The notes: generated by a model from the sequence alone, not told the origin. Numbered from the stretch's first letter, positions 1 through 7,306 are shown. The stretch: DNA of 8,331 nt from Desulfobacterales bacterium (GCA_022361315.1 JAKSBB010001251.1:1-8331), one strand, 5' to 3'. Made by a program: numbers and translations.

Positions 1-1136
1 ACAATTTCCAGCCGGACATTGGGAACGGGAAGCCCGGTTTTACACCGGATCTCCACCTGTTCGTCCACAGATTTATCCATGAGGTGGGGCTTGATGTTGG
101 CCACGGTGAGCAGGGGGCAGGTTTCCGACATGCCATAGGCGCTGTACAGGTTGATCCCGTGTTCCAGCGCAGCCTTGCACAACCCTTGAGGTAGTGCGGA
201 ACCGCCGATGATCACTTTCCAGCCGTCCAGGTTCACCTGGGAGATGGCCGGGCTGGATACCAGCATATTGATGATGGTAGGCACACAGTGGGAATAGGTC
301 ACCTTTTCCGTGACGATGAGCTTGAGCAGCATCTCCGGTTCATAGCGTCCCGGATACACCTGTTTGGTGCCCAACAGGGTCATGAGATAGGGCATGCCCC
401 AGGCGTGGACATGAAACATGGGGGTCATGGGCATGTAGATATCGCTGGAGTTGACGCTGGCCTGGGCCTCGTAGGCACAGAGGCCGGACATGAGACCATA
501 GGTGTGCAGCACAATCTGGCGGTGGCTGAAGAACACCCCCTTGGGCAGTCCCGTGGTACCGGTGGTGTAAAAAGTAGTGGCCATGGTGTTTTCGTCAAAA
601 TCAGGGAAATCATACTCAGGTGCCGTATCCGCCATCAGGTCTTCATACTCCCCGGCAAAGGTCAGATCGGATTGGGGCATCTCAGCGTTGTCCGTCAGCA
701 GTACCACCTGCTTCACCGTCTCAAACCGGTCTTTAACCGAAGACAGCAGGGGCAGGAATTCCTCGTTCACCAGGATGACGTCGTCTTCCGCATGGTTGAT
801 GGTATAGATGAGCTGTTCCGGTGTCAGGCGGATGTTGATGGTATGGAGCACGGCCCCCATCATGGGCACGGCGAAAAAGCACTCCAGATAGCGGTGGGAG
901 TCCCAGTCCATGACGGCAACCGTATCACCGGGTTTCACCCCGAGCCGGGTCAGCATGGCGGCCAGCTGTTTTACCCGCTGCCCGAAGGTTTTATAGTCGT
1001 AGCGGCGCAGGTTCCGGTAGACGATTTCCTGGTCCGGGGAATAGATCAGCGGCGTCTCCAACAGGTTCTTGATGAGCAGGGGATAACTGTAGGCGTCCTG
1101 GCAGGGCTCGATAAGACGGGTTTTTATCTGGGTCAT
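1..1136 (-). CDS. AMP-forming fatty-acyl-CoA ligase (AlkK-like), C-terminus cut by window edge
   Basis: This enzyme activates a carboxylic acid, probably a medium- or long-chain fatty acid, to its acyl-CoA through an acyl-adenylate, feeding beta-oxidation or lipid synthesis in the cytoplasm. The 378 complete codons show the ANL superfamily P-loop at about residues 190-201 (YTTGTTGLPKGV), a PMFHVHAWG segment near 238-247, the GGSALP segment near 311-316 and the YGMSET adenylate-binding motif at 334-339. The C-terminal part, with the hinge and the catalytic lysine, lies outside the window; full-length relatives have roughly 540 residues. The ATG at 1136 is chosen because AGGAAGGAGG precedes it by four bases and no better in-frame start is seen. 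A candidate promoter and a terminator-like hairpin lie upstream, so it is probably transcribed separately from the response regulator. Family membership is secure; the exact chain-length preference is inferred from overall resemblance to AlkK-type ligases. Confidence 0.93.
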   Translation of the reverse strand, partial: MTQIKTRLIEPCQDAYSYPLLIKNLLETPLIYSPDQEIVYRNLRRYDYKTFGQRVKQLAAMLTRLGVKPGDTVAVMDWDSHRYLECFFAVPMMGAVLHTINIRLTPEQLIYTINHAEDDVILVNEEFLPLLSSVKDRFETVKQVVLLTDNAEMPQSDLTFAGEYEDLMADTAPEYDFPDFDENTMATTFYTTGTTGLPKGVFFSHRQIVLHTYGLMSGLCAYEAQASVNSSDIYMPMTPMFHVHAWGMPYLMTLLGTKQVYPGRYEPEMLLKLIVTEKVTYSHCVPTIINMLVSSPAISQVNLDGWKVIIGGSALPQGLCKAALEHGINLYSAYGMSETCPLLTVANIKPHLMDKSVDEQVEIRCKTGLPVPNVRLEI

Positions 1137-1157
1137 GGGGCCTCCTTCCTGAAGAAT

Positions 1158-1186
1158 ATTAATTCATTGCTGATACCGGTTGTAAA
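1158..1186 (-). promoter_or_regulatory. Candidate sigma-70 promoter for the acyl-CoA ligase
   Basis: On the minus strand TTTACA (1181-1186, five of six matches to the -35 consensus) is followed after exactly 17 bases by ATTAAT (1158-1163, four of six matches to the -10). It sits just downstream of a terminator-like hairpin and 22 bases before the ligase ATG, where a promoter for that gene would be expected. The match is moderate and the region is AT-rich, so chance is possible. Confidence 0.35.
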
Positions 1187-1200
1187 CAAGTTCAGAAAGG

Positions 1201-1229
1201 AAAAAAATAGGGCCGCTTACCAAAGGCCT
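1201..1229 (-). terminator. Weak rho-independent terminator candidate after the two-component operon
   Basis: On the minus strand AGGCC (1225-1229) can pair with GGCCCT (1209-1214), leaving one bulged C and a ten-base loop. After one A and one T from the plus-strand view, a run of seven T follows (1201-1207). The stem is short, but the T-run and its place between the response-regulator stop and the ligase promoter suit a terminator. Confidence 0.4.
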
Positions 1230-1251
1230 GTATGGAAATGCCCCAAACTGT

Positions 1252-1270
1252 TGTAGGTCCGGAACCTACA
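1252..1270. repeat. 7-bp inverted repeat over the response-regulator stop codon
   Basis: TGTAGGT (1252-1258) and ACCTACA (1264-1270) are perfect reverse complements separated by five bases. The right arm contains the TAG stop of the response regulator. No T-run follows on the minus strand, so it is more likely an mRNA 3' end structure or part of a rho-dependent stop than an intrinsic terminator. Confidence 0.35.
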
Positions 1271-1946
1271 CAGACGAATCCCCGCCCCGGAACTCACCTG
1301 TTTCCACCCAGATGACGGCGAATCGCACCAGTTCGCTGGCGTTTTTCAGATTCAGTTTTTCTTTGATCCGTTCCCGGTAGGTGCCCACGGTTTTGATGCT
1401 GATGTTGAGCTGCATGGCAATTTCCTTGGAGGAGAGCCCCCTGCCGATCATCTGGAAAATTTCCAGCTCCCGGTCGGTGATCCGGGCCAGGGGGGAGGCC
1501 TCTGTGAGATCGGGCTGCTTTCTGAAGACGTTGAGCAGGTGACTCATGATCCGGGGGCTGACGTGAATCTGACCGTCCATGATGCTGCGGATGGCTGTCA
1601 CAACGGACGCCGAGGCTTCCTGTTTCATGATATACCCCTTGGCCCCGGCCATGAGGCAGCGCTCTGCATGGAGGGCTTCGTCGTGCATGGAAAGCACCAG
1701 GGTATGGCAGAAATCGTAATCTTCACTGACAGTCCTCACCAGGTCCATACCGTTGCTGTCCTTGAGGGAAAGGTCCACCACCGCCAGGTCCGGCCGAAAG
1801 CGTCGTACCAGGTCCAGGGCGGTATCCACATCTTCGGCTTCCCCGCAGACCTGCATATCCGCCTCATGGTCAATCATATCCCGCATGCCCATTCTGAAAA
1901 TGGGGTGATCCTCAACAATGAGTATATCCAGTGGGGTGTCTTTCAT
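1266..1946 (-). CDS. NarL/FixJ-family response regulator (REC plus LuxR-type HTH)
   Basis: This is a cytoplasmic transcription regulator expected to be phosphorylated by the adjacent kinase. The receiver domain covers about residues 6-122: acidic pair E12-D13, phosphoacceptor D58 in VVDLSLKDSNG, the switch residue S86 and the conserved K108 in GYIMK. A linker leads to a LuxR/GerE helix-turn-helix at about 155-213, with TDRELEIFQMIGRGLSSKEIA and the recognition segment ISIKTVGTYRERIKEKL. Length (226 residues) is normal for the class and no key residue is missing. Its ATG overlaps the kinase stop as ATGA, with GGAG eight bases before the start, which indicates translational coupling. The DNA targets are unknown; possible candidates are the short repeated elements upstream of the kinase and of the repeat-protein gene, but nothing in the sequence proves this. 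Confidence 0.96.
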   Translation of the reverse strand: MKDTPLDILIVEDHPIFRMGMRDMIDHEADMQVCGEAEDVDTALDLVRRFRPDLAVVDLSLKDSNGMDLVRTVSEDYDFCHTLVLSMHDEALHAERCLMAGAKGYIMKQEASASVVTAIRSIMDGQIHVSPRIMSHLLNVFRKQPDLTEASPLARITDRELEIFQMIGRGLSSKEIAMQLNISIKTVGTYRERIKEKLNLKNASELVRFAVIWVETGEFRGGDSSV

Positions 1947-4165
1947 GATGGGTTCTCCGTATGGGCCGGCAATTCCAGGCAGACCTTCGTGCCTTTCCCT
2001 TCCGCCCTTTCAATGGTTAAATCACCGCCGATGCGACCGGCCCGGTAAGACATGATCCTGACCCCCAACCCGGTATGCCCGGGATCGGGATCATAGCCCC
2101 GCCCGTCATCGGTGACCGTCAGTCTGAGGGTATCACGGGTTTCATCCAGGCAGATGCGGATATTCGAGCAGCCCGCATGTTTTGCCGCATTGTGAACCGC
2201 CTCATGGGCGATATAGTAAACATGGGTGGCCATGTTGTTGTCTTCAAAGGGCTGATCCGCCCTGATGCTGCAGGTCAGGTTACAGGGGATGCCGAACACA
2301 GACCCCACGTAACCCGCCATATCCGCCAGGGAATCACCGAACCTTGAGTTCTCAAGGTTGACCGGTGATAAGCCCCGGGAGAGGGTCCGGGTTTTTTCAA
2401 TGGATGCCAGGATAAGTTCCCTGATCTTCCCGGCGCGGCCGGTATCTTCCGCCAGGTCTGCCCCCCTTTTCTCCAGACGTTGCCCCAGCATCTTGGTCAT
2501 CACCTCAATGCCGATGAGATGGGGGCAGAGATCATCGTGCAGGGCCATGGCAATCTTTCTCCGCTCGTTCTGGCTGACGTCCAGAATCTCCCGTTCCAGA
2601 CGCCGGGACTCAGTAATGTCCGCCATGGCCCCCAGAATGCAGGCCTCCCCCCAGAGATCCACCCCCTCCCCGGAAATCAACCCCTGACGTGCTTCCCCTG
2701 TGGCGGTGAGGAAACGGATCTCCCGGTTCACCACCGGACGCCGCGCCCGGATATCCCGAAAAAATGCCCGGCCCTCCTCCCGTTTCCGGAAAAAGGAAAG
2801 GCTTAACAATTCCCGGTTGATCAGGTCCAGCAGACTGCGGCCGGTGATTCTTAAGAAACTGTCGTTGACATTGATCATCTTCCCGCTGTCCAGGCTGACG
2901 ATGAACATGCCGGACGGGCTGGACCGAAAGGCTTTGGAAAACATTTCCTCGGAGAGTTTCAGGGCCTGCTCATTCCGCTTTTTTTCGGTGATTTCGGCCC
3001 GCAGTTCCCTGGAATAGTCCTGGAGCTTATCCATGAACCGGTTGAAATACCCGGCCAGCTGGCCGATCTCATCCGTGGACCGTACAGGCATCCGCACGGC
3101 GAAATTTCCCGACGCCCCCTGGTCAAACCGGTGCAGAAGCGACCGCAGGGGCCTTACCACAGATGCATTGATCCAGAAGGACATGACGAAGACCAGTATG
3201 GAGATGAGGACAACAATGGCGATGATCACGTTCTTCACGGTGGTCAGGGGGGCGTAGATTTCATCCAGATAGATGGAGGACGAGACAATCCAGTCATATT
3301 CCGGTATATAGTTGAAAATCACCAGTTTTTCCCGGGCGGCCTTTTCCCCGGGGTTCTGCCAGGTATACACGGCCTTACCCGACTTCATCTCGCAAATCCG
3401 CCGGACCCAGTAATTGCCGTCCTCGTCCCTGGCATCGTAGTAATTCCCCGTTAAAAAGGGGTGAACAATAAGATTTCCGGCGCTGTCGTTGATATAGGCA
3501 TAGCCGCTTTTCCCGAATGTCAGGCTCAGTATGCTTTCCCTGAAATCTTCCACCCGCACAAGCTCCCTGAACTCCTCCCGGTAGGAAGACACGGCAATGA
3601 TCCAGTCCCAGGGTTCGAAATAGGACATGTACATGGCCTTGGGCCGGAACCCCTCGTCCTCGGGGTTCTGCCAGTCATACTCCAGATACCCGCTCTTCTT
3701 CCGGACCATCTGATGGACAAAGGCCCGGTCCGTGAAGCTTTTACCGTCCACCCCGGGATTGGGATGTTCAATGGCGATCCCCGCTGAGTTGGCGCAGAAG
3801 ATGTACCCGGTTTTGCCGATGATCTGGGCGAAAAGCATTTTCCGGCAACGGGCCTTGGCCTCGTCCTCGGAAATCAGACCGGCCCGGAATTCGTTGTAAA
3901 CAGAGGCCACCACGTCCCGGTTTGTTTCCGCTACGGCCCGCAGATGGTTTTTAATGGAGGTGGCGGCCGCAGTTTCCACCATATTCCGGATGGCGGCCGT
4001 GGCATTGGTCAGCTCACTTTCGATATGGGCGTGGATGGTTTTCTCCACCTGAAAGATAATGATCCCACCGCCGATCAAAAGCGCAATCAGAAAGGCGAAG
4101 GTATAGCCGCCCAGAAGTTTGGACCGGATTCTCAGGTTGTTCAGGAATTGAAACAGACCGTTCAT
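1943..4165 (-). CDS. Membrane sensor histidine kinase: double Cache, HAMP, PAS, HisKA_3, HATPase_c
   Basis: This 740-residue kinase senses an extracytoplasmic signal and phosphorylates the partner regulator. A first membrane helix (about 21-39) is followed by a periplasmic region with two similar Cache modules (about 95-200 and 205-300), a second helix (about 312-333), HAMP (about 334-390) with a coiled-coil exit, and PAS (about 405-518). The HisKA_3 dimerisation domain carries H543 in ALHDDLCPHL, and the HATPase_c domain shows the N box with E655 and N659, DDGRGYD at 686-692 and GLGVRIM at 699-705. All catalytic motifs are intact. The ligand is unknown; Cache modules commonly bind amino acids, carboxylates or other small molecules. 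The ATG at 4165 is the only sensible start before an upstream in-frame stop, but its ribosome binding site is poor (CAGGGC directly before ATG). The gene begins 72 bases after the repeat-protein gene, so read-through from it is plausible. Confidence 0.96.
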   Translation of the reverse strand: MNGLFQFLNNLRIRSKLLGGYTFAFLIALLIGGGIIIFQVEKTIHAHIESELTNATAAIRNMVETAAATSIKNHLRAVAETNRDVVASVYNEFRAGLISEDEAKARCRKMLFAQIIGKTGYIFCANSAGIAIEHPNPGVDGKSFTDRAFVHQMVRKKSGYLEYDWQNPEDEGFRPKAMYMSYFEPWDWIIAVSSYREEFRELVRVEDFRESILSLTFGKSGYAYINDSAGNLIVHPFLTGNYYDARDEDGNYWVRRICEMKSGKAVYTWQNPGEKAAREKLVIFNYIPEYDWIVSSSIYLDEIYAPLTTVKNVIIAIVVLISILVFVMSFWINASVVRPLRSLLHRFDQGASGNFAVRMPVRSTDEIGQLAGYFNRFMDKLQDYSRELRAEITEKKRNEQALKLSEEMFSKAFRSSPSGMFIVSLDSGKMINVNDSFLRITGRSLLDLINRELLSLSFFRKREEGRAFFRDIRARRPVVNREIRFLTATGEARQGLISGEGVDLWGEACILGAMADITESRRLEREILDVSQNERRKIAMALHDDLCPHLIGIEVMTKMLGQRLEKRGADLAEDTGRAGKIRELILASIEKTRTLSRGLSPVNLENSRFGDSLADMAGYVGSVFGIPCNLTCSIRADQPFEDNNMATHVYYIAHEAVHNAAKHAGCSNIRICLDETRDTLRLTVTDDGRGYDPDPGHTGLGVRIMSYRAGRIGGDLTIERAEGKGTKVCLELPAHTENPS

Positions 4166-4223
4166 GCCCTGTTCTATACGCCGGGGCGGGTTGCCAGATC
4201 AACTGATTTTTTAAGGGGCCTGA

Positions 4224-4250
4224 ATTATACGTACAAATTATGCGTATAAT
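4224..4250 (-). promoter_or_regulatory. Inverted repeat with a TATAAT box upstream of the kinase gene
   Basis: ATTATACG (4224-4231) and CGTATAAT (4243-4250) form a perfect 8-bp inverted repeat with an 11-base spacer. It spans the stop codon of the repeat-protein gene. On the minus strand the proximal arm reads TATAAT (4224-4229), a perfect -10 hexamer about 60 bases before the kinase ATG. The only good -35 (TTTACA, 4250-4255) is 20 bases away, which is too long for a standard promoter. It may be an activator-dependent promoter, an operator, or only an AT-rich hairpin. Confidence 0.33.
4234..4247. repeat. Short repeated element, copy 2 (CAAATTATGCGTAT)
   Basis: This 14-base string matches the element at 7229-7242 with one mismatch, in the same orientation. 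Here it lies about 70 bases upstream of the kinase ATG, inside the 8-bp inverted repeat and across the stop codon of the preceding gene. It could be a binding site for a shared regulator; with only two copies in view chance cannot be excluded. Confidence 0.35.
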
Positions 4251-7204
4251 GTAAACGGGGTGTAGTAATCGGGTAAATTCGGCACACGGCTCCAGTATTC
4301 ACTGATGCGGGCCGCAGACCCGAAGAACCCTTTGACGTAGGACTGCTGTTCCATGTCCAATGTGTTGAAAAGCGCGCTGGGACGTTGGATCTCCGTTTCT
4401 CTGCCCGGACCGTATTCTCCCTGGCTGATCCGCTTTGTGGTATCCAGAAAATGTGTAAAAAGCGATGTCCCCTGCTGGTGGTCATAGCCGGAAATGGTGG
4501 CGGAGGTTTCTAAGAAAGCCTTACGCACCTCCCCTGTGAAACTGCCGGCCATCTTGATAAACCTGTCAATTTTCTCACCGCCGGCGGCTCCGGCGTTGGA
4601 TGCCGCCCGGAAAAAATCCGCTCGTTCTGCCCCCGTCAGGTCATCGGTAAGGGCGAGCATGTCCCTGAACCGCCGGACGCCCGTTTCACTGCCGTCCAGG
4701 ACCTCGTCTGACGCACGGATGAAATCCGTCAGAGTTTCTCCGGTCAGGGATTCTGCCGTTTTTACAAATTTCTCCATTCCGTCATCGTCAAGTTTTCCGA
4801 CGATGGACACCACCTCAGACAACAGGCTGCTGCCGGTCTTTTCGGTTACCGAAACAACGGCATCCCGCTGTCCGGTGTCAAGCGCATCCAGTTTGGAGAT
4901 GATCCGCTCCAGACTTTGCGAAGCGTTGAGAATCGTATCAACCGTATCCCTTTCAAAGGCAGCATTCAGATATACATACTCTGCGGCCTTGTTTCCCCTC
5001 TCCCCAGCGACCGCATTGCTCCGATGACGCAGATAATCAGCCCTCTCTTTACCGGATAGTTCACCGACAGTGTTCACAAGGGTATTCAGCCCGCCCGCCG
5101 CATTGGCTGCCGTATAGAGAAAGTTACGCCGATCATCCCCCTTAAGTTCATGGGATATGGCGGATAAGCCGGCCGTGTCCGCACCCTCCTGGGAGGCTGC
5201 ATAAAGAAAATAGCTGCGGTCCTGTCCTTCAAGTTGACGGGCAGTTTCCACCAGATGGCCTGCAGCAGACGCGTCACCTGCTCCCGCCGAAATAAAACTC
5301 GCCAGATCCACGAAAGACAATTCCGATGAGAAGGCCAAAAGGTCCTTTTGCTGGCCCACAGGGGAATTCTCAACCATATCCAGAAAATCTGTGAGCTGCG
5401 TATCCAGATTGGCCGCTGTGGAAAGAAAATCCGTCACACCGGCCCTGTCCTGAAACCCCATCCGTTCGTTGACGATATCAACCATGCGATCCAGGCTGCC
5501 CACTTGGCGTGAGGCTACCTCCAGAAACAATTTCTGCTGGTGGGGTGTGAGATTGTCCAGGGTTTCCATTAATTTGTCCAGCCCGTCTTCTGCCCCCTCC
5601 GTGGTCTCCAGAAAGCCTTCAACAGCATCCCCGTCTAGGGCAGCAGCAAATGACAAAAACGCGGTTCTGTCATCTGCATCCAGTTGATTCGTCAAGTCAA
5701 TGAGCTGAGCTAAACCATCCCCCGATTTGGACGCGGCATTTAAAAAAGTGCTTAGCTCCTTGCCGGACATGGCATCCACCGTATTGATCAACCGACCCAG
5801 CTCTTTTTCCGCACCGGCAGCCGCCTCCAGAAAAAGATGCCGGTCATGGGTATCAAGTGACGTGGTGGTGGCGATCAAGGAAGAGAAATTTTCAGGAGAT
5901 GATGCCGCTGCCGTCAGGAAGTTGGTCACATCCCCACGGCTTCTTTTCCCTCCGGATTGCATCAGCTCTTCGGTGGTTTCAAGAAACAACACCATATCTT
6001 TTTCGGAGAGGCCGGCAGCCACATCTGCGAGACGCCCTAAATTATCACCGGGGCCAATGAGGGTACCGGCCTTCAACAACATGGACCGGCTCTCTTCATC
6101 CATCTGTTTAAGTGCATGGACGAATGCACCCAGCTCATCGCCGGCCCCTCCGGCCAGTTCCAGGAAAAGGGAACGATCTTCAAACCCCATCTCCGATACC
6201 AATTCCCCGATATCTTTCAGGGTCTCCCGGTCAACACCGTTTCGTATCAAATTCCGGATCGCTCCGGATTCGTTACCGGATAAATAGAAATCCTTCTGGA
6301 GGTCCTTGTCCATGGCCGATAGCCCCTCATCCCGGATCTGCTTAAAATCAATCAGCTTTTCCTGCATCTCTCCGGAGCGCAAGGGTTTGACAATGACTTC
6401 ATTCAACGCATCCGCTGTAAGATTCTCCGTCAGGCCCTCCAGATCATCAATATACCCCAGATCCATAGATACCCAATGGGTTTGTTTCCCCCCAACCGTA
6501 AACATGATGGGCTGATCGTTCAGCGCCGTACTTTTCATAAGTTCGATAAAAGAGTCAAAGCTGCCCGCGTCTCCGGCTTCGGACGCCATACTCAAGAAAA
6601 GGGCACGGTCCAGATCCGTCATCTCGGACAACAGGGTTTCAATGTCTTTCACCGTATCCGGGTCAATGTTCTCATCTTTTGTCTGATAGCCTGTTACCAC
6701 TTCGAGCTGCGGCATCTCGTAATGGATTCCCCAGGGAACAGCAGTATTCTTCCCCATTTCTGCCAGCCCGGACTTCTCATCATCGGACAGGCCTTTCCAG
6801 TCCGCCACCAGTGCCGCCACTGCGATGACGGACTCCTGGCCTGCGGCCGCATTCACAAGAAGGGATTGTTCTTGAGCACCTGATCCCAGGGCAAGCGAAA
6901 CAAACGACTCACGGGTATCTTCCGAGTCGAAGCTGATACTGAAAAATGCGGAACGGTCGGTTTCGGACAGCGCCTGGAAGAGGCGGTACTCATCTTGAAA
7001 TTTCGGCGGGGCTGAGGAGATCCCGTCATAAATCTCAGACTCTTCCCCCGGGAAAGGCGCATTATTCTTTGCCCCGAGATCAAGAATAACACTGTGTTGA
7101 ATAAAGGAGGCTAAAAAATCAGGTAGTTTATTGCCCTCAGACTCATGGACTGCCAATTGTTGGAAATGGGATTGAGCGTGGTGTGACCCAACAGAAATAT
7201 CCAT
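4238..7204 (-). CDS. Large helical tandem-repeat protein of unknown function (988 aa)
   Basis: I do not recognise this family. The protein is acidic, appears to contain no cysteine, and shows no signal peptide or membrane segment. Residues 1-70 are a non-repetitive, probably flexible head. From about 80 to 905 it is built of some 18-19 degenerate two-helix units that follow the pattern (D/E)R-x-x-F-L-x-x-A-A, a short Gly/Ala-rich turn, then L-x-x-L-(I/V). Clear copies are TDRSAFF (82-88), LDRALFL, EDRSLFL, HDRHLFL, DDRTAFL, QDRSYFL, DDRRNFL and AERADFF. Spacing is exactly 29 residues over 454-483-512 and over 662-691-720. Two stretches with beta-like composition (about 153-173 and 231-251) break the early array. 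The tail (906-988) is non-repetitive and ends in an aromatic, proline-containing segment. ATG 7204 is preferred because AGGGAGGAA stands at 7214-7222, 5' of it; a TTG nine codons earlier lies before that site. The architecture suggests a solenoid scaffold or an exported structural protein. Confidence 0.9.
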   Translation of the reverse strand: MDISVGSHHAQSHFQQLAVHESEGNKLPDFLASFIQHSVILDLGAKNNAPFPGEESEIYDGISSAPPKFQDEYRLFQALSETDRSAFFSISFDSEDTRESFVSLALGSGAQEQSLLVNAAAGQESVIAVAALVADWKGLSDDEKSGLAEMGKNTAVPWGIHYEMPQLEVVTGYQTKDENIDPDTVKDIETLLSEMTDLDRALFLSMASEAGDAGSFDSFIELMKSTALNDQPIMFTVGGKQTHWVSMDLGYIDDLEGLTENLTADALNEVIVKPLRSGEMQEKLIDFKQIRDEGLSAMDKDLQKDFYLSGNESGAIRNLIRNGVDRETLKDIGELVSEMGFEDRSLFLELAGGAGDELGAFVHALKQMDEESRSMLLKAGTLIGPGDNLGRLADVAAGLSEKDMVLFLETTEELMQSGGKRSRGDVTNFLTAAASSPENFSSLIATTTSLDTHDRHLFLEAAAGAEKELGRLINTVDAMSGKELSTFLNAASKSGDGLAQLIDLTNQLDADDRTAFLSFAAALDGDAVEGFLETTEGAEDGLDKLMETLDNLTPHQQKLFLEVASRQVGSLDRMVDIVNERMGFQDRAGVTDFLSTAANLDTQLTDFLDMVENSPVGQQKDLLAFSSELSFVDLASFISAGAGDASAAGHLVETARQLEGQDRSYFLYAASQEGADTAGLSAISHELKGDDRRNFLYTAANAAGGLNTLVNTVGELSGKERADYLRHRSNAVAGERGNKAAEYVYLNAAFERDTVDTILNASQSLERIISKLDALDTGQRDAVVSVTEKTGSSLLSEVVSIVGKLDDDGMEKFVKTAESLTGETLTDFIRASDEVLDGSETGVRRFRDMLALTDDLTGAERADFFRAASNAGAAGGEKIDRFIKMAGSFTGEVRKAFLETSATISGYDHQQGTSLFTHFLDTTKRISQGEYGPGRETEIQRPSALFNTLDMEQQSYVKGFFGSAARISEYWSRVPNLPDYYTPFTLYA
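4490..6967 (-). repeat. Coding array of degenerate ~87-base (29-residue) repeats
   Basis: The repeat-bearing part of the large gene, residues about 80-905. Units are recognisable at protein level by acidic-Arg followed by an aromatic-Leu pair three residues later. At DNA level they have diverged, apart from short shared strings such as CCAGAAA (plus strand), which encodes the recurring Phe-Leu. The divergence points to an old duplication rather than a recent tandem expansion. Confidence 0.75.
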
Positions 7205-7213
7205 GCTGATAAG

Positions 7214-7265
7214 TTCCTCCCTACCGGGCAACTTATGCGTATGTCAGAAGTCAGATGCCCGTAAG
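7214..7265 (-). promoter_or_regulatory. Ribosome binding site with an abutting leader hairpin
   Basis: On the minus strand AGGGAGGAA (7214-7222) is the Shine-Dalgarno sequence for the repeat-protein gene, with a rather long spacing of about 9-11 bases to ATG 7204. Just upstream CTTACGGGCA (7256-7265) can pair with TGCCCGGTAGG (7220-7230), giving about ten pairs (one G-U) with one bulged G and a 25-base loop. The downstream arm runs into the Shine-Dalgarno, so folding could limit ribosome access. The loop holds a tandem TCTGACT/TCTGACA and most of the repeated ATACGCATAA element. Confidence 0.4.
7229..7242. repeat. Short repeated element, copy 1 (CAACTTATGCGTAT)
   Basis: Matches 13 of 14 bases of the element at 4234-4247 in the same orientation. 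It lies 25 bases upstream of the ATG of the repeat-protein gene, beginning inside the inner end of the leader hairpin arm and extending through its loop. The two copies flank that gene and each precedes a gene start. Confidence 0.35.
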
Positions 7266-7306
7266 TCTGTTATGAACCTGCAAAACTCAACGGTTGATAC
7301 TTCCGG

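Noticed and set aside
288..1256. 322-codon open frame on the plus strand
   Set aside because: It runs antisense to the acyl-CoA ligase, whose frame carries clear ANL motifs; the plus-strand product is His/Gly/Gln-rich with no recognisable domain.
1539..2048. 169-codon plus-strand open frame
   Set aside because: Antisense to the kinase/regulator junction, with no family resemblance; explained by the codon composition of the true genes.
4494..6287. Long plus-strand open frames (177 and 186 codons) opposite the repeat protein
   Set aside because: Ser/Arg-rich low-complexity products typical of antisense frames over a repetitive gene; no convincing ribosome binding sites or domains.
4490..6967. 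HEAT, TPR or flagellin identity for the repeat protein
   Set aside because: The 29-residue period and the conserved acidic-Arg...Phe-Leu pattern do not match HEAT or TPR signatures, and the flagellin N- and C-terminal coiled-coil signatures are absent.
7205..7231. TTG at 7231 as the start of the repeat protein (997 aa)
   Set aside because: The Shine-Dalgarno AGGGAGGAA lies downstream of this TTG and upstream of ATG 7204, so the ATG is the better start.
7229..7242. NarL heptamer (TACYYMT) sites in the ATACGCATAA elements
   Set aside because: TACGCAT has G at the fourth position where a pyrimidine is required, and no 7-2-7 pair is present.
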